Positions 1-6,708 of a stretch of 22,511 nt of DNA are shown piece after piece. Position 1 is the first letter of the stretch. Every line of letters begins with the position of its first letter. The DNA lies in assembly GCA_905479515.1 (NCBI GenBank), contig CAJQMX010000317.1, positions 1-22,511 on the forward strand, read 5' to 3'. The notes beneath the pieces were generated by a model that was not told the origin of the DNA, did not search any database, and saw nothing but the letters and a program-made list of their open reading frames with translations. The DNA is from an uncultured Parasphingopyxis sp. (GTDB lineage: Bacteria; Pseudomonadota; Alphaproteobacteria; Sphingomonadales; Sphingomonadaceae). Position numbers and translations under genes: made by a program.

Positions 1-335
1 AATATGGGCGCCGCTGCGCACCTCGTTGCGCCGGACGGTTCGTCGTTACCGGCAGTAGTTTGAAACATGCGCTTTGACGGGGCGGTCTGGAAAAATGTTC
101 CCAGATTGCCCCGTTCAACTTTATTATGCTGCCTCGGCAAACCGTGGCGGAATGCTGGCGAGCAGGTTCTTCTGTCGACAATCCAAAATCAGCGCGCCCG
201 ACGGGATAAAAACGGGCACTCCAATCATTGAGATGTTTTGGCTGATTTGCCAAAATAATGTGAGTTATGTCGAATTCTTACCCAGACTTCAGTTGCACAT
301 ATGGATGCTTAATATTGGGACGTGTGATGTGAGCA
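1..335. other. Left-end stretch without a supported complete gene
   Basis: No complete gene is supported here. The first 63 bases are open in frame 1 and end with TGA at 61-63, so they could be the last 20 codons of a gene entering from the left. Frames 2 and 3 are also open over this short span, so the call cannot be made from sequence alone. A strong stem-loop at 76-115 follows. The rest, up to the DUF305 stop codon at 336, is AT-richer and shows no coding pattern or promoter that I can defend. Confidence 0.4.
76..115 (+). terminator. Stem-loop, possible terminator or 3' end structure
   Basis: Bases 76-90 pair with 101-115 over 15 positions around a 10-base loop. Three of the pairs are G-T, which pair as G-U only in a plus-strand transcript; on the minus strand they would be C-A mismatches. 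This polarity suggests an RNA read left to right, consistent with the end of a gene entering from the left and stopping at 61-63. No U-run follows the stem, so a classical intrinsic terminator is not certain. Confidence 0.35.
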
Positions 336-866
336 TTAGCGTTTGTCGCTTGGATTTAGCTCGCCTTCAAATTTTGGGACGGCTCGCGCCGTCGCTTCTG
401 CATCTGTCGTTGCTTTGCCATTTTGATTAATATCGTTGATCAACCATTCCATTTCTTTAATTTCTCTGCGTTGGGCCCTGATAATTCCATCGGCTAGCTC
501 GCGCACTCTTTTGTCTTCAATATTGGCGCGCTCACTTGTCAGTATGGCAATGCTATGATGAGGTATCATCGCCTTTTGCCACGCCTGATCGGAAACCGTA
601 TCCTGCGATCGGACAAAAAACAGGGAGCCAGCAAATATAAGAACTGCGCCGCCCAATATCATGGCATTCTTGCGCTTATCGTCATACATTCCCAGCATGA
701 ATAACAACATGATAATCGCCATGGCAGCGCCCATGTAGATTGCCATCCATGTGCGTGTCTCACTAAAATATACATGGTCGATTGCGTAGGTGTTGAGATA
801 CATTAAACCGAACATCACCAGCGTCGAAGTCAGTATCATGACGATGAAACGTGTGTATTTTCCCAT
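336..866 (-). CDS. DUF305-domain membrane protein
   Basis: A 176-residue protein with three hydrophobic segments (about residues 7-27, 41-61 and 68-85) followed by a DUF305-type helical domain (about 92-146). That domain contains the motif AMIPHHSIAI, with the paired histidines H103-H104 typical of the family. DUF305 proteins often occur in metal-resistance loci, and the His/Met-rich helices are thought to bind metal in the periplasm, but the biochemical role is not established. The start is backed by a good ribosome binding site (GGGAGAGG, about 5 bases upstream). It is the last gene of the minus-strand copA-copB series, 51 bases after the PepSY gene, so it is probably co-transcribed with them. 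The family assignment is good; the function is inferred from context. Confidence 0.85.
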   Translation of the reverse strand: MGKYTRFIVMILTSTLVMFGLMYLNTYAIDHVYFSETRTWMAIYMGAAMAIIMLLFMLGMYDDKRKNAMILGGAVLIFAGSLFFVRSQDTVSDQAWQKAMIPHHSIAILTSERANIEDKRVRELADGIIRAQRREIKEMEWLINDINQNGKATTDAEATARAVPKFEGELNPSDKR

Positions 867-917
867 GTTTTCCTCTCCCTGTTTTTATCAGGCGCAAGTA
901 TTTTTAATACGGCCAGA

Positions 918-1646
918 CTACGCGTGAGTAGTGTGAAGGTTCCGGCCCTTACGAATTCGCCGAAACGGCCATCGCTTAATGAGGAGCATCAATCCAGAAA
1001 GAGCCATAGTCAGGCCGCCCAATGCAAAAATGACGAGCCACCAGCTGTTGAAATTCTCATGGTTTTTCCAGTCCATGATATGCAGACCCCAGAAGAAATC
1101 ATAAACACGCCAAGTTGTGCTACGCACCGCTGCAATCTCGCCAGTCGATAGCGGAATATAGACAGAAACGTCATCCTCGGTATCAACTCGCCAAGCAGGA
1201 AGCGCGCCTCGATATTCTGTGGAGCCGGTCACAACCTTTTCGACGGCCGCAATATTGGGGCGACCGGTTATCCAAGCGCGAGACGTTATTAACCCGGCTT
1301 CTTTTGACGTTATTTGGCTACGTTTGATGCCCGTTTTGGCATCGTAAAGGAATGTCTCGCCTCGCCCATTTTCAAGTTCAGCAACAGGCCTGCCTAAGAC
1401 ACTACGGTATCGCAAGGAAACCACGTTCCCCGATATTTCGCGACCCAAATTTTCAGGTGTCACTAGCCCAACAAGGCTATTGAGTTGTTCAGGCTCTCGC
1501 GCGACAAGATGTTCGCTGCGGACCGTCTCGATTGGCACAACGCTCATAATAACGCCGCTTGCAAACCAGAGCAGCAACTGTGCACCGATAAAGAGCGCGA
1601 GCCATTTATGAATTTTACTCGCCCGTATATGGGTCTTTTGTGTCAC
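918..1646 (-). CDS. PepSY-domain membrane protein
   Basis: The 242-residue product has an N-terminal transmembrane helix following an HKWLALFIGAQ stretch, a periplasmic middle part and a C-terminal helix (WWLVIFALGGLTMALSGL). This is the layout of short PepSY-associated transmembrane proteins. The segment FWGLHIMDW before the last helix matches the family pattern of an aromatic/His motif next to the membrane. I chose the GTG at 1646 because GGGAGGAGAT lies directly before it at ideal spacing. The longer TTG start at 1661 would place that ribosome binding site inside the gene. It lies 47 bases after the NTF2-like gene and before the DUF305 gene on the same strand. PepSY proteins near copper genes are often suggested to take part in metal reduction or transport across the inner membrane, but nothing here proves that. 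Confidence 0.85.
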   Translation of the reverse strand: MTQKTHIRASKIHKWLALFIGAQLLLWFASGVIMSVVPIETVRSEHLVAREPEQLNSLVGLVTPENLGREISGNVVSLRYRSVLGRPVAELENGRGETFLYDAKTGIKRSQITSKEAGLITSRAWITGRPNIAAVEKVVTGSTEYRGALPAWRVDTEDDVSVYIPLSTGEIAAVRSTTWRVYDFFWGLHIMDWKNHENFNSWWLVIFALGGLTMALSGLMLLIKRWPFRRIRKGRNLHTTHA

Positions 1647-1693
1647 GCTATCTCCTCCCAAAAAGGCATCGGTTTTATTGCTGTCTTGCCATG

Positions 1694-2167
1694 CTATTTC
1701 TTGGGCGTGCGGGAAGATGAGTGATATTGAGCAATTTTCCAGCTTTCGTCTCGTTTCACGAGAACCGCAGTGGCAACGCCTTGCCTTTCGATAATCCGGC
1801 CATCCTTTAGCACTATCGTATATGTATAGGTTTCCCAGGCGATTGCTGTTTCACCTATGACAGATATATCGATAGTCTCATTGTTGAATGTAAAGCTCTC
1901 AAACTCTTTGAGTTCAGGACTGAGATGATGGGCAAGATAATTGCTAAAGCTGCCCTCCGCTTTTCCATTTTCAAATACCAGCGCGTCATCCGTGAATAGG
2001 CGGGGCATATTGGTATCATCGAGACTTTCTATGCCGCTTCGATATGCTTCGAGCGTGCTTTCAGGTGTCCCCATCATAGATGCAGATTCTGCGTCTTTAT
2101 CGTGCGCCACAGCTTGATAAGAAATTGTAGAAAGCGTCAAAATTAGCGCCAAACCAATATATTCCAT
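1694..2167 (-). CDS. Exported NTF2-like (SnoaL/DUF4440-type) protein
   Basis: This 157-residue protein has an N-terminal signal peptide with likely cleavage after AVA, at about residue 21. The rest resembles the NTF2-like fold of SnoaL/DUF4440 proteins: a helical TPESTLEAYRSGIESLD segment, then strands including TAIAWETYTYTIVLKDGR and the closing ESWKIAQYHSSSR. This superfamily contains small enzymes and binding proteins, so no reaction can be assigned. It begins 20 bases after the copB stop codon. The spacer contains a run of nine G on the coding strand just before the start codon, which serves as the purine-rich ribosome binding region and could vary in length. Its place between copB and the PepSY gene suggests a periplasmic accessory role in copper handling, which is inference. 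Confidence 0.8.
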   Translation of the reverse strand: MEYIGLALILTLSTISYQAVAHDKDAESASMMGTPESTLEAYRSGIESLDDTNMPRLFTDDALVFENGKAEGSFSNYLAHHLSPELKEFESFTFNNETIDISVIGETAIAWETYTYTIVLKDGRIIERQGVATAVLVKRDESWKIAQYHSSSRTPKK

Positions 2168-2170
2168 ACT

Positions 2171-2179
2171 CCCCCCCCC
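2171..2179. repeat. Homopolymer tract C9 (G9 on coding strand) before a start codon
   Basis: Nine consecutive C on the plus strand read as G9 on the minus strand. They end three bases before the ATG of the NTF2-like gene, so they overlap its ribosome binding region. Tracts of this length can slip during replication and would change the spacing between ribosome binding site and start codon. Confidence 0.9.
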
Positions 2180-2187
2180 TAAAAATA

Positions 2188-3345
2188 TTAGAACCAGAAT
2201 CTAATCCCGATAACATAATTGGTGACGCTGGGATCTTCTCCGCCCGCCCGCGCGTATCTGGCGCTTTGCCCAACTTTCCATTCCTGTTCGATGCCGATAT
2301 AGGGCGCAAACTCGCGGGCAAATTCATATCGTAAGCGTATTCCCAGTTCAGCAGCATCGATCCCCGCGCCAATCCCCAATTCAGGAACATCCTGCGCCGC
2401 AAGATTGAGTTCTGCGCGGGGTTGCAGGATCAGTCGCTGCGTTATGCGCTGGTCATATTCAGCCTCGAAGCGCGCAGTCAAATCGCCCCGGTCAGACAAA
2501 AATGCTGCCCCATCGATTTCGAACAGGTAAGGCGCAAGACCCTGTATTCCAATAACTGCATAGGTCCGGTCGCGCGGCGCAAAATCCTGCCTCACGCCCG
2601 CTTGCAAATCGAAAAATGGTGCAATGGCATGGCTCCATAGCGCCTGCACCTCTGCGCTTTCTATCTTTTCGCCGAAATTGCCTTCGCCTTCGCTCTTGAA
2701 CCAGAATTTGTCGATATCGCCGCCATAATAGCCCTGACCGTCCCACAAGTAGCCGTTCTTGCCATCTCGCACACGATATTCAGCGCGATCAGCCATCACC
2801 CAAAGCGTTTTCATGCCGCCATTTTCCGCCGCCAGCTGCTTCCTGGAGCCGCTCATAGCGTCAGCTCCCCATATCGCATCGGCAGCACGCGCAGGCCCTC
2901 TACCAGCTTCGGGAGGAGGTGTTTCGTCAGCCATGGGCGCCGTCATATCGGCCATGTCATTACCTGGCATATCCATAGCTTCATGATCCATCTGGCCATG
3001 ATCCATTGTCGAATGATCCATATCCGCCATCGCTGGCTGCTCGTCCATTTGACTATGATCCATGCTACCATGGTCCATCACCATTGGCGCTTCGGTGGGG
3101 ACCGTGTTGGGAGGGCCGGGCTGAATTTTTGCAGGCTTGGCTTTTGGCGCAGCCTTGGCTTGTGGTTTGGCAAGCGCGGGCTTCGGCGCAACAGACGCAG
3201 GCTTGGGTTTTAGCGTTGGCTTTGGTTCGGGCTTTGCTTTTGGCGCGGGCATTGTCATCCCTGGCATGCTCATGTCATGGCCTTGATGTTGCGCCATTGC
3301 AGGTGCGGATACACCGACCGCGAGAATGATTATCAGCGATTTCAT
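2188..3345 (-). CDS. copB: Copper resistance protein B, outer membrane
   Basis: A 385-residue CopB/PcoB-type protein. A signal peptide (cleavage near AMA-QH, about residue 19) is followed by a low-complexity region with Met/His at 20-31, a Pro/Lys/Ala-rich spacer at 34-80 and MDHS-type repeats at about 89-138. The C-terminal part, from about 157 to 385, is the CopB beta-barrel domain. It contains alternating strands such as GQGYYGGDIDKFWFKSEGEG and ends in RFWF, with the terminal aromatic residue typical of outer membrane proteins. The start codon overlaps the copA stop in an ATGA, and GGGAGCGG lies just upstream inside copA, so the two genes are translationally coupled. CopB is thought to bind copper and work with CopA in periplasmic and outer membrane sequestration. 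The Pro/Lys spacer is unusually long but the domain order is standard. Confidence 0.95.
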   Translation of the reverse strand: MKSLIIILAVGVSAPAMAQHQGHDMSMPGMTMPAPKAKPEPKPTLKPKPASVAPKPALAKPQAKAAPKAKPAKIQPGPPNTVPTEAPMVMDHGSMDHSQMDEQPAMADMDHSTMDHGQMDHEAMDMPGNDMADMTAPMADETPPPEAGRGPARAADAIWGADAMSGSRKQLAAENGGMKTLWVMADRAEYRVRDGKNGYLWDGQGYYGGDIDKFWFKSEGEGNFGEKIESAEVQALWSHAIAPFFDLQAGVRQDFAPRDRTYAVIGIQGLAPYLFEIDGAAFLSDRGDLTARFEAEYDQRITQRLILQPRAELNLAAQDVPELGIGAGIDAAELGIRLRYEFAREFAPYIGIEQEWKVGQSARYARAGGEDPSVTNYVIGIRFWF

Positions 3346-5165
3346 GCGTCCGCTCCCGATTGTGAGGCAACCGTGACAATCTGGAACATCCCTGCGTGCA
3401 TGTGATAAAGCAAATGACAGTGAAACGCCCAGTCGCCCGGTTCATCGGCGGTCAGGTCAAAACTGGCGCTGCCGCCCGGTTGAACAATCACGGTATGCTT
3501 GAGCGGTTGGTTCTTTTGACCATTGACCAGTTCAAAGAAATGTCCGTGCAGATGGATCGGGTGCGCCATCATCGTGTCGTTGACGAGTTTCACCCGAACG
3601 CGCTCATTATAGGCGAAGCGGATTGGTTCATCGGAGACGGCTGAGAATTTCTGGCCGTCGAACGACCACATATAGCGTTCCATGCTGCCGGTTAGATGGA
3701 TTTCCATGTTGCGCGAGGCCTTGCGGTGGTCCGTGCTCGGGATCAGAGCCGCGAGCTGCTTGTAATTGAGGACACGGTGATCGACTTTGTCGAGTCCGAT
3801 TCCGGGATCGCCCATGCGGTCCGCCGCATTCATTGAAACCATGTCTAGGCCAGGACCGACTTTTACATCGGACGGCAGCATCGACGTGTCGCGCATTTTC
3901 ATACCGCTCATGTCCACACCGGCCATGCCATCACCGCCGCTCATATCCATCCCGGGCATATCCATCTTGGCCATCTCATCAGCGCTCATCTTGCTGTGAT
4001 CCATTTGCGAATGGTCCATGCCGCTTGCTGGCGCACCACCCGATTCTCCATGATCCATGCCCGCCATCCCCATGTCAGCCATCGTCAGTATTGGCGGATC
4101 GCGCAGGGCCGGGACTTCGGCGCGCATTCCTGCACGGGGAACCAAGGTAGCAACGCCCATACCCGAGCGGTCCATAGATTCTGCTACGAAGGTGAAGGCC
4201 TTGTCCGCGGTTGGCTGGACAACGACGTCATAGGTTTCTGCAACCCCGATCTGTAATTCATCGGTTTCTACTGGCATGACATTTTGGCCATCGGCCTGCA
4301 CCACCGTCATCGGCAGGCCTGGGATCCGCAGATTAAAGAAGGTCATTGCGCTGCCATTGATAATCCTAAGCCGCACCCTTTCTCCAGGGTTGAAAAGCAG
4401 TTCTAGATTATCGGCAGGGCCGTGCCCGTTGATAAGATAAGTATAAGTTGCCGCCGACACATCAAGTATGTCGGTGGGTGACATCCGCATTTTGCCCCAC
4501 ATTCGGCGTTCTTTGCCGCTCAATTTGCGATCATCAGTGGCAGTGGTTTTCTGATAGTCAAAATAGCCATCAGCATGTTTCAGCTTCTTCATGATGACAT
4601 GTGGGTGCATCGGCGTAAATTCGCTGAGAAGGATGATATATTCGCGATCAAAAGCTACCGGGTCTGACCCTGCAGGATCGACGATGATTGGGCCATAATG
4701 CCCCATCTGTTCCTGCAGCCCCGAATGGCTGTGCCACCAATAGGTGCCGCTCTGGCGCACCTTGAAGGGCGCTGTGAAGGTCTCGCCGGGCTTGATACCG
4801 GGAAAGGACACGCCCGGAACACCATCAAACTGGAAGGGAAGCAATATGCCGTGCCAGTGAATTGAGCTATCCTCATCGAGGTTGTTGGTAACATTCAGTC
4901 GGACATCCTGCCCCTCGCGTAACCTTACCAGCGGCCCCGGCACGGTGCCGTTCACCGCGATTGCATGACCGCTGCGTCCGCCCGTTGAAAATTGACCGCG
5001 TCCGATGGCAAGATCAATGCTTGAGCCTGAAACTTCGTCAATGCCCTTACGCACCGAACCTGCCATTGCTCCGCGTGCCCAAGCAGGCATGGAAGAGGAA
5101 AATCCGACCGCGCCGCCAGCAAGCAGAGCAGATGAAAGGAAGCGGCGACGGGGAAGAGAAAGCAT
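3342..5165 (-). CDS. copA: Copper resistance multicopper oxidase CopA
   Basis: This 607-residue periplasmic multicopper oxidase of the CopA/PcoA family has a twin-arginine signal (RRRFLSS at 6-12, cleavage near AWA at 28-30). All four copper-ligand motifs are present: HWHG at 103-106, WWHSHSG around 143-149, HPIHLHGH at 535-542 and HCHLLYHMHAGM at 582-593, the last holding the type 1 copper Met. Residues of about 362-424 form a Met-rich insert with GMDHSQMDHSKM and many MxxM motifs, as expected for copper-resistance oxidases that oxidise Cu(I). It starts 52 bases after the sigma factor gene. An ECF-like promoter motif overlaps the sigma gene's last codons, so copA-copB can be transcribed separately from the regulators. 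An AGGA six bases before the ATG serves as ribosome binding site. This gene is different from the P-type ATPase also called CopA elsewhere. Confidence 0.96.
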   Translation of the reverse strand: MLSLPRRRFLSSALLAGGAVGFSSSMPAWARGAMAGSVRKGIDEVSGSSIDLAIGRGQFSTGGRSGHAIAVNGTVPGPLVRLREGQDVRLNVTNNLDEDSSIHWHGILLPFQFDGVPGVSFPGIKPGETFTAPFKVRQSGTYWWHSHSGLQEQMGHYGPIIVDPAGSDPVAFDREYIILLSEFTPMHPHVIMKKLKHADGYFDYQKTTATDDRKLSGKERRMWGKMRMSPTDILDVSAATYTYLINGHGPADNLELLFNPGERVRLRIINGSAMTFFNLRIPGLPMTVVQADGQNVMPVETDELQIGVAETYDVVVQPTADKAFTFVAESMDRSGMGVATLVPRAGMRAEVPALRDPPILTMADMGMAGMDHGESGGAPASGMDHSQMDHSKMSADEMAKMDMPGMDMSGGDGMAGVDMSGMKMRDTSMLPSDVKVGPGLDMVSMNAADRMGDPGIGLDKVDHRVLNYKQLAALIPSTDHRKASRNMEIHLTGSMERYMWSFDGQKFSAVSDEPIRFAYNERVRVKLVNDTMMAHPIHLHGHFFELVNGQKNQPLKHTVIVQPGGSASFDLTADEPGDWAFHCHLLYHMHAGMFQIVTVASQSGADA

Positions 5166-5199
5166 ATGTGATCCTGATTACTAAACCGATATGCTTCTC

Positions 5200-5226
5200 A
5201 ATACGGAGGAGACTCCTTCACCCCTC
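5200..5226 (-). promoter_or_regulatory. Putative ECF sigma promoter of copA
   Basis: On the minus strand GAGGG (5226-5222) is followed after 16 bases by CGTATT (5205-5200), about 35 bases before the copA start. The AT-rich run TTT precedes the first block. The same two blocks occur upstream of the anti-sigma gene and upstream of the DUF2231 gene. The first block is inside the final codons of the ECF sigma gene (GAG GGG TGA). The spacer contains the small inverted repeat GGAG-T-CTCC. That the local sigma factor recognises it is inference. Confidence 0.65.
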
Positions 5227-5796
5227 AAATTTTTCAGAAATTTCTCGCAGGCGATTGCGGGCACGGTAAATTCGCGTTTCGACGGCTTTCTCAGATATTC
5301 CGAGAATATGCGCCGCCTCGGCTTGGCTATTCTCGCCAAAAGTGACCAGAACAAACGGCTCACGCAATGTCGCTGGCAAGCGAGTGATCTCTTTTTGCAT
5401 GACTTCAAGCGCCTGACGCGCCTGCAATTCTGCACTTGGGTCAGGTGCATCGTCAGCTACTATCATGCCAGCTTCATTGTCGCTGTGAAATTCAAAAAAC
5501 TGCCTGATCCGACGTTTACGCAAAAGATCGCGGCATTTATTGACTGTAATCCGGGTGAGCCACGGAGAAATGGGTCGCGACAAATCAAAGCTGGCGAGCT
5601 TGAACCAAGCAGCTGCCAGCGCCTCCTGAACGGCATCTTCGGCATCTGAACTGTTGCCCATCATTCTCAGGGCGATATTTTGCAGCCGGGGCGCTTGCTG
5701 GTTCATCACACGGTTGAATGCAGTTTTGCTACCTTTTGCAGCCTCTGCGATGAGCGCATTTTCCGGAACTTGCGCGTCAGACTGCGACTTTTGCAC
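5218..5796 (-). CDS. ECF-type RNA polymerase sigma factor (CnrH-like)
   Basis: A 192-residue sigma factor with only the two domains of the extracytoplasmic function class. Region 2 lies at about 26-97 (DAEDAVQEALAAAWFKL and the WLTRITVNKCRDLLRKRR stretch). Region 4 lies at about 132-183, with the helix-turn-helix segment ILGISEKAVETRIYRARNRL. The start is a GTG immediately after the stop codon of the CnrX-like gene with no gap; the next in-frame Met lies inside region 2 and is not plausible. The order anti-sigma, periplasmic sensor, sigma factor is the same as in cnrYXH of Cupriavidus. The sigma factor should be released from the membrane when the sensor binds metal, and should then direct transcription from the GAGGG-N16/17-CGTAT sites. 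Its target set is inferred from those sites. Confidence 0.9.
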   Translation of the reverse strand: MQKSQSDAQVPENALIAEAAKGSKTAFNRVMNQQAPRLQNIALRMMGNSSDAEDAVQEALAAAWFKLASFDLSRPISPWLTRITVNKCRDLLRKRRIRQFFEFHSDNEAGMIVADDAPDPSAELQARQALEVMQKEITRLPATLREPFVLVTFGENSQAEAAHILGISEKAVETRIYRARNRLREISEKFEG

Positions 5797-6234
5797 TTAA
5801 TACCCTGCGGTCAGCGAGTTTGATACCCGCTCGTCAAACGCCCTTTGCTGGTCGGGATTTAACAAAGCGCGCATCTTGAAGAGATGTTCGACAGTGACTT
5901 TTTGTAACAATCCCATTTGAACATGCACCGCTTCAATCGCGGTAGAAACCTTGGGGCCGTATTGATGTTCTTCTTCGATGGCAGCGGCAAGATCGGCATT
6001 GGCCGATCGCAGCGCGAGGTCCAGTGCCTGCCGCCTGATCCCGAAATCACTTTCCAGCTCTGCAAGCTGCTTCTCTTGTGCCTTATCAAGATCAAGCTCT
6101 TCGTGAACGAAGCTGTGGACCCCAACATTTTGGTCGTCGCTTTGGCTCCAGTGTTTGGCACCGAGGGAACCGATCCAGCCTGCGCCAAGCGCCAGCAGGA
6201 CGAGAAGGATAATTTGTATTGGTCCGAATTTCAT
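5797..6234 (-). CDS. CnrX-like periplasmic metal sensor
   Basis: A 145-residue membrane-anchored sensor with an N-terminal transmembrane helix (about 5-24) and a helical periplasmic domain of the heavy-metal resistance/CnrX type, including the characteristic AIEEEHQYGP. Residues H40, H44, E61, H117 and M121 match, with a constant offset of two, the Co/Ni ligands H42, H46, E63, H119 and M123 known for CnrX of Cupriavidus metallidurans. The metal site therefore looks intact, including the Met linked to signalling. I chose the ATG at 6234. A longer reading to 6297 would add 21 residues before the membrane helix and overlap the anti-sigma gene. The gene follows the anti-sigma gene by 13 bases and abuts the sigma gene. 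Given the copper context it may sense Cu, Ni or Co; the sequence does not decide which. Confidence 0.88.
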   Translation of the reverse strand: MKFGPIQIILLVLLALGAGWIGSLGAKHWSQSDDQNVGVHSFVHEELDLDKAQEKQLAELESDFGIRRQALDLALRSANADLAAAIEEEHQYGPKVSTAIEAVHVQMGLLQKVTVEHLFKMRALLNPDQQRAFDERVSNSLTAGY

Positions 6235-6247
6235 ATGCTCATCACCG

Positions 6248-6544
6248 TCACTGTGAAACGTGAAGAAGGTTGGCGGGCGAGTAATCCGCACCGCCAATCA
6301 AAGGGCTGGTTTGGTTCATCGCCAGCGCAGGCTGATCGGCCGTTCCAAACCCAGCGCCCAGCGCGGTCACGAACATCAGCGCCGCCAGTAGACTTTTCTG
6401 GCGCGAAAGCCGGCTGCTATTCATTTCGCCGACACGGAGCCAGACATCATTGTGGAAACCATCATCGCTTGCCAGCGCCTCGGTTGATTGATCGGCCCGC
6501 AAGCTTGCAAGCATCGCATCAAGTTTAGTGTCAGATAGCGGCAT
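6248..6544 (-). CDS. Putative CnrY-like anti-sigma factor
   Basis: A 98-residue protein with a polar N-terminal half (about 1-48, including NDVWLRVGEM), one hydrophobic segment (about 51-67) and a short presumably periplasmic tail. This is the size and topology of CnrY, which holds the sigma factor at the membrane with its cytoplasmic N-terminus and contacts the CnrX sensor through its outer part. Sequence similarity is hard to judge by eye because the family is very divergent; the call rests on gene order, length and topology. It is the first gene of the minus-strand series and has an ECF-like promoter motif ending about 34 bases upstream, which would give autoregulation. No strong ribosome binding site is visible (only GGGA). 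Confidence 0.72.
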   Translation of the reverse strand: MPLSDTKLDAMLASLRADQSTEALASDDGFHNDVWLRVGEMNSSRLSRQKSLLAALMFVTALGAGFGTADQPALAMNQTSPLIGGADYSPANLLHVSQ

Positions 6545-6577
6545 TGATATTATCCCATTTCGTCGTTTCTGTTCTTT

Positions 6578-6604
6578 ATACGCATGCTGGACAGCTTTGC
6601 CCTC
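6578..6604 (-). promoter_or_regulatory. Putative ECF sigma promoter of the anti-sigma/sensor/sigma operon
   Basis: On the minus strand GAGGG (6604-6600) is followed after 17 bases by CGTAT (6582-6578), 34 bases before the anti-sigma start. An AT-rich AATTT precedes the first block, as at the other two sites. It lies back to back with the plus-strand copy, so the two first blocks form an inverted repeat (CCCTC ... GAGGG, 6600-6621). Confidence 0.62.
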
Positions 6605-6616
6605 GAAATTATTTTT

Positions 6617-6643
6617 GAGGGGTGGCCATTATCGCTGCGTATT
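6617..6643 (+). promoter_or_regulatory. Putative ECF sigma promoter of the DUF2231 operon
   Basis: GAGGG at 6617-6621 and CGTATT at 6638-6643 are separated by 16 bases, the same spacing as upstream of copA. The run TTTTT precedes the first block. The implied transcript starts near 6650, which makes any translation start before that point unlikely and supports the ATG at 6709. Confidence 0.65.
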
Positions 6644-6708
6644 ATTGGTTAGCGGTCATCAAGGACACGGCAATGCGCGACCTCAAATTTTTTACAGGAA
6701 GGGCTGAG

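Noticed and set aside
1..63. Possible 3' end of a gene entering from the left in frame 1
   Set aside because: All three plus-strand frames are open over this short piece, so the reading frame cannot be chosen; kept only as a remark.
74..430. Plus-strand reading frame of 118 codons
   Set aside because: It overlaps the 3' end of the DUF305 gene, contains the stem-loop at 76-115, and its product shows no protein-like pattern.
906..911. CGTATT on the minus strand before the DUF305 gene as a fourth ECF promoter
   Set aside because: There is no GAGGG block 16-17 bases upstream; the second block alone is too short to count.
5191..5649. Plus-strand reading frame opposite the ECF sigma gene
   Set aside because: It is antisense to well-recognised sigma regions 2 and 4; no motif or signal in its product.
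5797..6297. Longer start of the CnrX-like sensor at 6297
   Set aside because: It would overlap the anti-sigma gene by 50 bases and put 21 unrelated residues before the membrane helix; the ligand offset to CnrX fits the ATG at 6234.
5917..6528. Plus-strand reading frame of 203 codons opposite the sensor and anti-sigma genes
   Set aside because: The opposite strand holds the CnrX-like sensor with conserved ligands; the product has no recognisable domain and runs across two real genes.
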